Below, one piece after another: positions 1 to 7,116 of a stretch of DNA of 7,175 bases. Position numbers and translations under genes: made by a program. Within the stretch, counting starts at the first letter, position 1. Every line of letters starts with the position of its first letter. Origin of the DNA: an uncultured Planctomycetales bacterium (GTDB lineage Bacteria; Planctomycetota; Planctomycetia; Pirellulales; S012-138); contig CALJLD010000078.1 of assembly GCA_937982665.1 (NCBI GenBank), positions 1-7,175 of the forward strand. The letters run 5' to 3'. The notes under the pieces were generated by a model. That model searched no databases, had not been told where the DNA came from, and saw only the letters and a list, made by a program, of their open reading frames with translations.

Positions 1-2453
1 GCCTGACAAAACGCGGACCAACCGTCGATCCCTTCTCGTCCGTCTTCGTTTTCAGATTGCCAATCGGCGATCAACTCGAGTGATCGGCTCACCTCGTCGC
101 CTGTCGGCTGCCGGCCAAGCGTTAACTTGTAGGCGAGAACAACTCGGTCCTCATCTTTCATCGTTCCGCCTTCAGCCTTTAACAACCGTTGCGCCATGAA
201 CTGTGATTGCTCGATCACCAGCGGGCTGTTCATCAAGAACAAAGCTTGTGTAGGCACCGATGGCGTTTCTCGTTTTCCAATGACGAGATCCGGTGGAGGA
301 AAGTTGAACGCGGCGAACAAATCGGGCAACATGCCGCGGATCACCGGTAGATACATCGCTCGGTGTCGCGCTCGTGCCATCGCGTCCAGGTCCTGAGCGG
401 TTGTGTGGTAACAGAGTTGTTGCCAACGATCGGGTGCGGTTCGCTCCAAAGTTCCGGCAGCGGCAAGTATTGCGTCTCGCAACGACTCAGCATCACGACG
501 GCGAGGGCTATGCCGCCACACGAGCGCATTGTCAGGATCGACTCTCATCGCCTGAGAATTCTCAACTGAACTCAGTTGATACGTGCGGCTCAAGACGATC
601 TCACGAATCAACGACTTCACCGAACGGCTCTCGTGAAGCCGTGTGGCGAGCATTTCCAGCAGTGCGGGATGCGAAGGCGTTTCACCAAGCGCGCCGAAGT
701 TATCTACCGTGCGAACAATGCCGCGCCCAAAAAGATGATGCCAAACGCGATTGGCCATCACGCGGTATGTGAGTGGATGCGAACTGACGAGCTTGCCAAA
801 TTGCAATCGTCCACTTTCATCTTCACCGATTTTCAGCGGCTCGGTCGTCAAGACTTGCAAAGCGCCCCGCGGCACCTCGTCGCCCAGATTGTCTTCGTTG
901 CCGCGAATCTGAATCCGCGTGTTGACGAACTTACGTTTGAATCCGGTCTCTTCAACGGCGATTGCCAGTGCGACTTCCGGAATGCCTTCCGAACGCATCT
1001 TCTTCAGGGATGCCTGGGCCTTTTCAATGTCCGCTGCCGCTTGCTGGGCCTTCTGTCGTTCGTTGCCTTCGAGTTGATTGATGTTCTCTTCGATGCTCTG
1101 AAGCGGATCGAATTGCAGCCCTTTCTTGCCGAGAAGTTCGTCAATGCGTGCTCGGCTCTTGTTAATCGTTCCGTTGTGCGTTGAAAGTCCGCGAATGTAG
1201 TCCTGATACTTCTTGATATCCGATTTGTCGAGCTTCGCCAGATGGCGTGAACGCGACACGTGAGAGTTTTGATCTTTAGGGACCGAATTGAAAAGGATGC
1301 CTGCCAACGCATAGAAGTCGCGCGTGGGCACGGGATCAAACTTGTGGTCGTGACATCTTGCACAGCCAATTGCGATTCCAAGGAACCCACGGCCGATTAC
1401 GTCCGTTTGCTCGGCGATCACTTCCATGCGTGTACCGGCATCAGGTTTCATGCCCAGCGCGAGCAGGCCAGTCGCGACCACTTGATGTTGTTGTTCCTGT
1501 TCCGATTCGGCCGGTAGCAAGTCACCAGCGATCTGTTCGAGCACAAATTGATTGAACGGTTCGTCATTGTTAAAGGCATCAATCACATAGTCGCGGTACT
1601 TCAGCGCATCAGGCCAAAGTGCGTTTTGTTTCGGCGCGCCGTTATTCTCGGCGTAGCGAGCTACGTCCAGCCAATGCCTGCCCCACCGCTCGCCGAAATG
1701 TGGTGAATCGAGGAGTTGATCGACCAGCGACTCGGTCGCAGCCTGCCGATTTGTGGTTGCCGATTTGATGAACGCGGCGATTTCTTCCGGCGTGGGCGGC
1801 AATCCGATCAAATCGAAATACAAACGACGCACGAGAGTGGTTGGATCGGCATCATCTACCGGCCGCAAACCGTTCTGCTGAAGAGTTTCAAACACGAAAT
1901 GGTCAATATCAGTCCGCGGCCAATTGTCGCTGACGTTAGGGGGCGCCGTTGGTTGCAGCGGACGAAACGACCAGAACTTCCGACCGGCTTCGATATCAAT
2001 GAGATCTTTCTTCAGCACGGATCTTCCGTCGCGTGGATCGGGCGCTCCCATTTCGACCCATTTGACAAAGTCTTCGATTACCTGATTTGGCAGCTTGCCC
2101 TTGGGCGGCATCTCGAATGACTCGTGGCGAATGGCGGCCAACAACAGGCTCGCTTCGACGTTCTTCGGAACGACGGCCGGTCCACTCTCCCCGCCCTTGC
2201 GAATGCCCATCTGTGTATCGAGGAGCAACTCGCCCTTGAGCTTGCCTGCCTCTTGCGCTTTGGCCGAGTGGCAACCGTAACACTTCTCAACGAGCACAGG
2301 ACGGATTCTCGACTCGAAGAAATCAGTGCCCTGATCGGCACTGCCTTGCGAGGCAAAGCAAAAAATCGCAGCGATTGTAAGACGGGCACTCCTGCCCGTC
2401 GCGGCGTGGACGGGCAAGAGTGCCCGTCTTACATAATTCATAGTATCACTCAT
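1..2453 (-). CDS. Exported PSC1/DUF1549/DUF1553 cytochrome-type protein, 3' end cut by window edge
   Basis: The frame is open without a stop from ATG at 2453 to the left edge (817 codons). The start is supported by the ATGA overlap with the preceding gene and by AGGAA eight bases upstream. A signal peptide covers residues 1-39, with hydrophobic core about 25-34 and likely cleavage GSA|DQ. A PSC1 cytochrome c domain has C58-x-x-C61-H62 (CYGCH) and the family's MPPKGKLP segment near residue 113. DUF1549 spans about 184-390, with FGERWGRHWLDVARYAENNG and a second CxxCH, C364-ARCH, in the usual CARCHDHKFDP context. A helical linker follows, then RGNEDN at 516-521 and DUF1553 from about 525, with NRVWHHLFGRG at 568-578. 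The frame reaches GWSAFCQ, which in this family lies about 12 residues from the end, so little is missing. It is probably a periplasmic haem protein of unknown substrate. Residues 8-26 are encoded by a palindromic repeat. Confidence 0.95.
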   Translation of the reverse strand, partial: MSDTMNYVRRALLPVHAATGRSARLTIAAIFCFASQGSADQGTDFFESRIRPVLVEKCYGCHSAKAQEAGKLKGELLLDTQMGIRKGGESGPAVVPKNVEASLLLAAIRHESFEMPPKGKLPNQVIEDFVKWVEMGAPDPRDGRSVLKKDLIDIEAGRKFWSFRPLQPTAPPNVSDNWPRTDIDHFVFETLQQNGLRPVDDADPTTLVRRLYFDLIGLPPTPEEIAAFIKSATTNRQAATESLVDQLLDSPHFGERWGRHWLDVARYAENNGAPKQNALWPDALKYRDYVIDAFNNDEPFNQFVLEQIAGDLLPAESEQEQQHQVVATGLLALGMKPDAGTRMEVIAEQTDVIGRGFLGIAIGCARCHDHKFDPVPTRDFYALAGILFNSVPKDQNSHVSRSRHLAKLDKSDIKKYQDYIRGLSTHNGTINKSRARIDELLGKKGLQFDPLQSIEENINQLEGNERQKAQQAAADIEKAQASLKKMRSEGIPEVALAIAVEETGFKRKFVNTRIQIRGNEDNLGDEVPRGALQVLTTEPLKIGEDESGRLQFGKLVSSHPLTYRVMANRVWHHLFGRGIVRTVDNFGALGETPSHPALLEMLATRLHESRSVKSLIREIVLSRTYQLSSVENSQAMRVDPDNALVWRHSPRRRDAESLRDAILAAAGTLERTAPDRWQQLCYHTTAQDLDAMARARHRAMYLPVIRGMLPDLFAAFNFPPPDLVIGKRETPSVPTQALFLMNSPLVIEQSQFMAQRLLKAEGGTMKDEDRVVLAYKLTLGRQPTGDEVSRSLELIADWQSENEDGREGIDGWSAFCQ
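2377..2432. repeat. REPIN-like palindrome, copy 1, inside a signal peptide
   Basis: A 56-bp element with two 24-base arms (2377-2400 and 2409-2432) in inverted orientation and an 8-base spacer. Each arm is GTAA plus a hairpin of stem GACGGGCA/TGCCCGTC. On the plus strand the loops are CTCC (left arm) and AGAG (right arm). It is read through on the minus strand as VRRALLPV, HAA, TGRSARLT, residues 8-26 of the third gene. The fourth base of the arm is A here where other copies have G, and the change is matched in the opposite arm. By loop order it is inverted relative to copies 2 and 3. Confidence 0.93.
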
Positions 2454-3829
2454 GCAATCACTTCCTGAATGACGCGGCAACGTGAATCGAGCTTCTTGCC
2501 TTGGAATTCGAGCTTGGTGTGATCCAGTCCGGCGAGCCAGAGGATAGTTGAATGAAAGTCACGCATGTGAACGGTGTCTTCGACGGCTGACGAACTCTTG
2601 TCGTCAGATGCGCCGTGAACGTGACCACCTTTGACGCCGCCGCCGGCCAGCCACCAGGTAAACGAATTGGGGTTGTGGTTGAGGTGGCCGCTGTCGCCGC
2701 GTCCCATCTCGCCGCCCCAAACGATGAGCGTTTGATCGAACAAACCGCGTTCTTTCAAATCTTGAATCAAGCCGGTTAACGGCAAGTCGCACGACTGGCA
2801 CAGCGTTGGGATGCCTTCGATACTTTGTTTGTACGTGTGCGTATCCCATGCGCCGTTGAGGCCTCCGCTTTTCATGGGAGTGTTCGATGCGGGGATCGTG
2901 ATGAATCGCACGCCGCGTTCGACCAGTCGGCGAGCCAACAGGCACTTTGCGCCAGTTGTGCGGGTCTCCTTGGCGTCCAGGCCGTATCGCTTGCGAATCG
3001 TCTTGTCGGCTGATTCCTTGCTTACATCGAACGCTTCAGGCGCGGCCGTTTGCATTCGAAATGCGGTGTCGAATACTTCGTTGCGAGCGACCAAGTCCGC
3101 TGGACGTAGACGCCGTTCGGCATGCCGCCCGTTCACCTGTTTGAGTGCTTCGAGCCACTGAGCCTGCTGCGACCCGTAGAACGATTTCACGTTCGGGATA
3201 GGGTCGGTCATGTCGTTGACAACCAAAGCCTGCAATTGGCTGGGAAGTCCGCCGGCGGTTAGAACTCCATCGCCACCGCGTAACCGGCCGCCGTTGCCGA
3301 GCCAATCGTCACCTGGCAGCTTTCCTTTGACGCAGACGTGGCCTGGCAACGCAGGATTGCCCGTGCCCAGCCCATACAAAACCCACGCGCCGATACTGGC
3401 TCCCAGATCGTTTGAACCGCGGAACATGTAGTTGCCCGCGGCGCCATGAGAAGCCTTCGCACCGTAGCCGCCGCGAATCAGACAGAGGTCGTCGGCAACT
3501 GTCTGCAAGTTCGGGAAAAGGTCGCAAATCTCGATGCCCGACTGACCTGACTTCGTGAACTTAAAGGGATGCAGCTTTTCGTCTTCCACATATGACGGCG
3601 GATCGAAAGTGTGCGCTTGCGACGGGCCGCCTTGGCAGTAGTAGAAGATGACGGATTTGACCTTACCGTCATGGTGCAACCGCGACTTGTCGGGAACATC
3701 GTCTCCTTCATCGGCCCAACCTGTCGCGACGGATCCCAAACCGCCGGCCCCAACGAAGCTCGTCGCAGCGGAGAGTCGCAGCAACATGTCTCGCCGAGAC
3801 ACCGGTTGGTTCATCTCTCGCATGAACAT
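2450..3829 (-). CDS. DUF1501 family protein with twin-arginine signal
   Basis: This encodes 459 residues, a usual length for DUF1501 proteins. The start at 3829 is supported by GGAGG seven bases upstream; in-frame ATGs at residues 3 and 6 are less well placed. The N-terminus has a Tat signal, S11-R12-R13-D-M-L-L-R-L, then a hydrophobic, glycine-rich stretch ending GWA|DE near residue 39. Family hallmarks follow: GGPSQAHTFDPP (67-78), an FRMQTAAPEAFDVSKE block (257-272), CLLARRLVERGVRFI (296-310), AWDTH (327-331), WGGEMGRGDSGHLNHNP (371-387), WLAGGGVKGG (393-402) and DFHSTILWLAGLDH (424-437). By known family relationship the fold belongs to the alkaline phosphatase/sulfatase superfamily, but no reaction is established for the group. 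It would be exported folded through Tat. It is preceded at 30 bases by one PSC1/DUF1553 gene and overlaps the next by four bases, so translational coupling is likely. No repeat interrupts it, unlike both neighbours. Confidence 0.96.
   Translation of the reverse strand: MFMREMNQPVSRRDMLLRLSAATSFVGAGGLGSVATGWADEGDDVPDKSRLHHDGKVKSVIFYYCQGGPSQAHTFDPPSYVEDEKLHPFKFTKSGQSGIEICDLFPNLQTVADDLCLIRGGYGAKASHGAAGNYMFRGSNDLGASIGAWVLYGLGTGNPALPGHVCVKGKLPGDDWLGNGGRLRGGDGVLTAGGLPSQLQALVVNDMTDPIPNVKSFYGSQQAQWLEALKQVNGRHAERRLRPADLVARNEVFDTAFRMQTAAPEAFDVSKESADKTIRKRYGLDAKETRTTGAKCLLARRLVERGVRFITIPASNTPMKSGGLNGAWDTHTYKQSIEGIPTLCQSCDLPLTGLIQDLKERGLFDQTLIVWGGEMGRGDSGHLNHNPNSFTWWLAGGGVKGGHVHGASDDKSSSAVEDTVHMRDFHSTILWLAGLDHTKLEFQGKKLDSRCRVIQEVIA
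2462..2466 (-). promoter_or_regulatory. Shine-Dalgarno AGGAA of the third gene
   Basis: AGGAA on the minus strand lies within the last codons of the DUF1501 gene, eight bases before the ATG at 2453. With the ATGA stop-start overlap (2450-2453) it favours that start over the in-frame ATG at 2441, which has no such motif. Confidence 0.6.
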
Positions 3830-3836
3830 CTGGTCG

Positions 3837-3841
3837 CCTCC
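3837..3841 (-). promoter_or_regulatory. Shine-Dalgarno GGAGG of the DUF1501 gene
   Basis: GGAGG on the minus strand ends seven bases before ATG 3829. It sits in the 30-base gap (3830-3859) after the upstream TAG. It fixes the DUF1501 start over the internal ATGs at 3823 and 3814, and suggests independent initiation on a shared message. Confidence 0.8.
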
Positions 3842-3859
3842 GTTTATTGGGTGTTCGTT

Positions 3860-6800
3860 CTAATCCAAGTAAATGAATTCGTTGCTGCACAACATCAAGT
3901 GAATCAACGCTTGCATTGGGGTCGACTCTGACGTCTGAGCATCTCGCTGGCTCTTCAAAAAACGATTCGCAAAGTCGTGGTCCGCCGAAGTCGCCGGCCG
4001 ACCAAACATGTGCAAGTAAAGTCGGTCCATGTACTTCTTGTCTATCGTGTTTTCAACTCGCACTTGCTTCGTGATCGCGTCGCATAGTGGCCGGACTACG
4101 TCTCCGTTCATCAACAGGAGGGACTGAGTCGGCACCAAGGAAGCTCGCCGAACGTCGAGCAACTGATTGGGATTGGGCGCATCATGCTGCTTCACGATTT
4201 CAGAGATGGCGTCGGTCAGCGAAAGCCTGATCTTCGTCCGTTGACCCGTCCCGCGGTTCAACCGAAAACCGATGACCAGATCGCCCCGTGGAACGGTCGT
4301 TTCATCGGGAGATGACGGACGGCCAAATGCCACGGCCGTCAACGTGTTTTCAATCGCCTCAGCATCCAGTCGGTGCATCGTCTGCGAGGAAACTAGCCGG
4401 TTTTCTGGATCGAGCCGAATCCGCGATGCGTCACGCAGTGATCCTTGCTGATAAGCATCTGTCAGCACGATTTCCCTAATCAGTTTTTTGACCGACCAGC
4501 CTTGCTCGATAAATCGAGTCGCCAGATAGTCGATCAAATCCGGATGCAAAGGCTGATCACCATCCCGTCCCAAATCCATCGGCGTATGACATAGTGGCTT
4601 ACCCAGCAGATGTTGCCAGACTCGGTTCACTGCCGTGCGCGCCAGCAGGGCTTGCTGCCGCGAACCGGTTTCGGATAGCCATCGAGCTAGTTCCAATCGC
4701 CCGCTGCCGGTCGTCTGATCGCCAATCGGAGTCTGGTTGTCTCCAGAGAATAGAACCGGAAAACGCCGCGGAATCACGGGGCCAGGATCGACCACATCGC
4801 CACGCACATACAACACGCTATCTTCGATGAGGCGCGCAGTAGGACGGGCACTCTTGCCCGTCCCGAGTCGCTTGAGACGGGCAGGAGTGCCCGTCCCGAG
4901 TTGCTTGAGACCGGCAGGAGTGCCCGTCCTACTCGTGCGGATCCCACCTTCAGAGCGCACCAACAGCATCGGCTGACGCGCGATCGCCCCCAGCTCTTCG
5001 ATGTCCTTTTCCAGTTTGACGATATGTGCTACTTCGGGCGCATCCTTGGCGTATCCACCATAGTCCCGGAAGTTAATGACGCGGCGTTTCTCCGCCTTGG
5101 ACTTCTCGATGAGACGTTTGATTTCAGCCAAACCTTCCAGGCTGGTCGCCAAACTCTCAATGCCACTCAGCTTTGGCTGGAGTTGTCCGATCGTGCGTTC
5201 GAGGTCGCGTTGGTCAAGCTTGGTGGAGGGCTGCCGACCCGCCTCTTTCTTGGTCGCGAGAGACTTGCGAAAACGATTCGCACTCGCGGTCTCTGCCTCG
5301 GCACGCTTGCTATCGCCGTTTGCGCGTGCTTCAGCGGCCATGTGTTCGGCCAGCTTCGCCGAGGTTTCCAGGTACCACAACTGCCCCTGGAAGACGTACT
5401 CATCGAAGAACTCCTGCGATCGGTCTTCGAACTTCCGACCTTTCGTCAGTTCCGCGCGTGCTTTGCTCAACTCGGCCCTAAGAGCGCTTGCCCGTTTCTT
5501 TTGCTCAGCCGATTCGCGGAAATACCGTGCAATGTCGGCGCGGCTGCGTGCTCCCTGCGGAACCTGTTCAATCCATGAACTGCGAAAGATGCCCAGTAGC
5601 GCATAGTAATCCTGTTGCGAAAACGGATCGGTCTTGTGGTCGTGACAGCGGCTGCATTCAAAGCTGACGCCAAGCAGAGACCGGCCGAAGAACTCGATGC
5701 TTTCGTCCAGTTTGTCCATCAGCACAAAGGGTTCCTTCGAGATGTCGATCACTGTTCTCGGTCCCCACAGCGGCACGGTGGCAGCCAAAGCCTGTTCTTC
5801 GGAGAACTCATCACCGTCGGGCGAAGGCATCAGATCTCCGGCCAGGTGGACTTGAGCGAACCAGTCGTAGGGCCGGTCGCGATTGAAACAGTCGGTAACC
5901 CAATCCTCGTACCGGTCGTAATCAAACTCAATCCTTCCCGTTTTCGGTTGTGGCGGATTGGCTCCCAGCCGCGTGTAGTCCAACCAGTGCCGTCCCCAAC
6001 GCTTGCCAAAATGCGGGCTCTCCAACAACCGATCCACAACCTTGGCCAAAGCGTCGCGCGAATCGTCACTCACAAACTCTTCGATCTCTTTGGCGGTCGG
6101 TGGGTAGCCGATCAGGTCGTAGGTCACTCGCCTCAACAACGTGTGCTTACCAGCCGACGGCAAAAAAGTTAGTCCCGCTTCCTCTAGCTCGGCCAAAAGA
6201 ATTGCATCAATGGGAGCTGTAGGACGGGCACTCTTGCCCGTCTCTTTGCCGGCGACGGGCAGGAGTGCCCGTCCTACATTCGCGAGCGGTCGAAACGCCC
6301 AGTGATCGCGATCTTTATCCGTGACTTTAAAGATGCGTGTGCGCGTTAGTACCGCGTTTTCCTTGGGCCAAGGCAATCCCATGCGAATCCACGTTCCAAA
6401 GGAGGTAATCTCGTCGTCTGTCAGACGGGGGGCCTTCAAGGGCATCTTCAGCTCGCCCTCGTGACGGATCGCCTTTAGCAGCAGACTGGTATCGGGACGA
6501 TCCAACGAGACCGCCGGACCGCGCGAGCCGCCCTTAAGAACTCCGCTGCGCGAAGTGAGGTCGAGATCGCTCTCTGGCTGGACACCCGCATGGCACTTGA
6601 GGCAGCGGTTGTGAAGCACCGGCCGAATCTCTTTTTCAAAGAAAGCTTCGTCCTCACGCGAGAACTCCACGCTATCGTCTTTCGCACCTGCGGCAATCCA
6701 CTGACGAAGCAGATGAACTTCGCCTTGCGACAAAGGCTTTGCTTCCTTAGGCATTACGGGCTTTTGCTTCCCGATGACGAGTTGCACAAGAGGGCTCTTG

Positions 6801-7102
6801 TCCGGCCGTCCAGGCAAAATGCTCGGCCCCAACTCCTTTCCGCCGCGCAACATGGCCGCCATCGAAGTCACATCGAGCCCACCCTCGCGGTCATCCGGCT
6901 TATGGCACTCGAAACAGTGCTTGTTCAGGATAGGAACGATGTCCTTTTCGTAGCTGACGGATGCAGCTTCCTCCAAGTCGATCCGAAACAACGAGACAGG
7001 TTTGGCAGCGAATGCGACATGCCCTGGCATCGAAAGGACGAGGATCAAACACAATTTGCGTGTCAATCCTAATTCACTTAAGAAGCTTTGTTGATCGCAC
7101 AT
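3860..7102 (-). CDS. Exported PSC1/DUF1549/DUF1553 cytochrome-type protein with two N-terminal PSC1 motifs
   Basis: This encodes 1080 residues from ATG 7102. I prefer it to GTG 7129 because the GTG lies in a repeat arm and the ATG begins a standard Sec signal: TRK n-region, LCLILVLS core, cleavage about AFA|AK (residue 32). No good Shine-Dalgarno precedes it. PSC1 motifs are C63-FE-C66-H67 and C167-LK-C170-H171, each followed by a family-type segment and MP(K/L)xAxxL. DUF1549 runs about 297-506, with FGKRWGRHWLDYTRLG and a third CxxCH, C483-SR-C486-H487, in CHDHKTDP. Residues about 520-705 are charged and helical, probably coiled coil. DUF1553 runs about 760-1048, with LYVRGD, NRVWQHLLGKPL (826-837) and HPDLIDYLATRF. 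The C-terminus CSNEFIYLD is typical. Probably a periplasmic three-haem protein of unknown substrate and first gene of the operon. Residues 276-295 and about 723-755 are repeat-encoded. The region around 377-455 is divergent from the family pattern. Confidence 0.95.
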   Translation of the reverse strand: MCDQQSFLSELGLTRKLCLILVLSMPGHVAFAAKPVSLFRIDLEEAASVSYEKDIVPILNKHCFECHKPDDREGGLDVTSMAAMLRGGKELGPSILPGRPDKSPLVQLVIGKQKPVMPKEAKPLSQGEVHLLRQWIAAGAKDDSVEFSREDEAFFEKEIRPVLHNRCLKCHAGVQPESDLDLTSRSGVLKGGSRGPAVSLDRPDTSLLLKAIRHEGELKMPLKAPRLTDDEITSFGTWIRMGLPWPKENAVLTRTRIFKVTDKDRDHWAFRPLANVGRALLPVAGKETGKSARPTAPIDAILLAELEEAGLTFLPSAGKHTLLRRVTYDLIGYPPTAKEIEEFVSDDSRDALAKVVDRLLESPHFGKRWGRHWLDYTRLGANPPQPKTGRIEFDYDRYEDWVTDCFNRDRPYDWFAQVHLAGDLMPSPDGDEFSEEQALAATVPLWGPRTVIDISKEPFVLMDKLDESIEFFGRSLLGVSFECSRCHDHKTDPFSQQDYYALLGIFRSSWIEQVPQGARSRADIARYFRESAEQKKRASALRAELSKARAELTKGRKFEDRSQEFFDEYVFQGQLWYLETSAKLAEHMAAEARANGDSKRAEAETASANRFRKSLATKKEAGRQPSTKLDQRDLERTIGQLQPKLSGIESLATSLEGLAEIKRLIEKSKAEKRRVINFRDYGGYAKDAPEVAHIVKLEKDIEELGAIARQPMLLVRSEGGIRTSRTGTPAGLKQLGTGTPARLKRLGTGKSARPTARLIEDSVLYVRGDVVDPGPVIPRRFPVLFSGDNQTPIGDQTTGSGRLELARWLSETGSRQQALLARTAVNRVWQHLLGKPLCHTPMDLGRDGDQPLHPDLIDYLATRFIEQGWSVKKLIREIVLTDAYQQGSLRDASRIRLDPENRLVSSQTMHRLDAEAIENTLTAVAFGRPSSPDETTVPRGDLVIGFRLNRGTGQRTKIRLSLTDAISEIVKQHDAPNPNQLLDVRRASLVPTQSLLLMNGDVVRPLCDAITKQVRVENTIDKKYMDRLYLHMFGRPATSADHDFANRFLKSQRDAQTSESTPMQALIHLMLCSNEFIYLD
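4839..4932. repeat. REPIN-like palindrome, copy 2, expanded, inside the first gene
   Basis: A 94-bp copy with three hairpin arms: 4839-4862 (GTAG, loop CTCT), 4876-4895 (loop GGAG) and 4909-4932 (loop GGAG, ending in CTAC). They are separated by two 13-base spacers. The last arm has one stem mismatch, GACCGGCA for GACGGGCA. The minus strand reads it without a stop as part of residues about 723-755, between MLLVRSEGG and LYVRGD at the entry to DUF1553. Confidence 0.93.
4857..4922. repeat. 33-bp tandem duplication within copy 2
   Basis: Units 4857-4889 and 4890-4922 are each 33 bp and differ at two positions (C4869/T4902 and G4879/C4912). A partial third unit follows. Each unit carries one hairpin arm plus a 13-base spacer and encodes 11 residues: TGTPAGLKQLG (726-736) and TGTPARLKRLG (737-747). 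Because 33 is divisible by three, copy-number change keeps the frame. Confidence 0.9.
6219..6277. repeat. REPIN-like palindrome, copy 3, in the linker before DUF1549
   Basis: A 59-bp copy with arms 6219-6242 (GTAG, loop CTCT) and 6254-6277 (loop GGAG, ending in CTAC) and an 11-base spacer. It is read on the minus strand as VGRALLPV, AGKE, TGKSARPT, residues 276-295 of the first gene. It sits between the end of the second PSC1 region (WAFRPLAN) and the start of DUF1549 (APIDAILLAEL), a position where family members normally have a short variable linker. Confidence 0.93.
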
Positions 7103-7116
7103 GTTTGAGAGTCTCT

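Noticed and set aside
576..1184. Plus-strand open frame of about 200 codons, and similar ones at 4901-5578, 5615-6172 and 6590-7072
   Set aside because: They lie opposite strongly supported minus-strand domains and encode low-complexity, arginine- and cysteine-rich sequence with no family motif. They are antisense shadows of the real genes.
2403..2432. Twin-arginine (Tat) signal from VRRALLPV in the third gene
   Set aside because: The RR pair comes from the repeat arm, lacks the S/T-RR-x-F-L-K context, and is separated from the hydrophobic core by about 14 residues. A Sec signal fits better.
2377..2432. Palindromes as rho-independent terminators
   Set aside because: None is followed by a T-rich run on either strand, and copies 1-3 lie within open coding frames.
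1..2453. Possible pseudogene at the left, since no complete frame ends inside the window
   Set aside because: Codon-by-codon reading of the minus strand from 2453 to position 3 shows one uninterrupted frame with all expected motifs. It is only cut by the window edge.
4839..4932. CRISPR array or direct-repeat array of phage origin
   Set aside because: The units are palindromic, spacers are nearly identical rather than unique, and the whole stretch is coding. There are no cas genes.
6401..6410. GGAGGTAATC on the plus strand, resembling a strong Shine-Dalgarno
   Set aside because: No start codon with a plausible frame follows. The bases are the complement of ordinary codons in the first gene.
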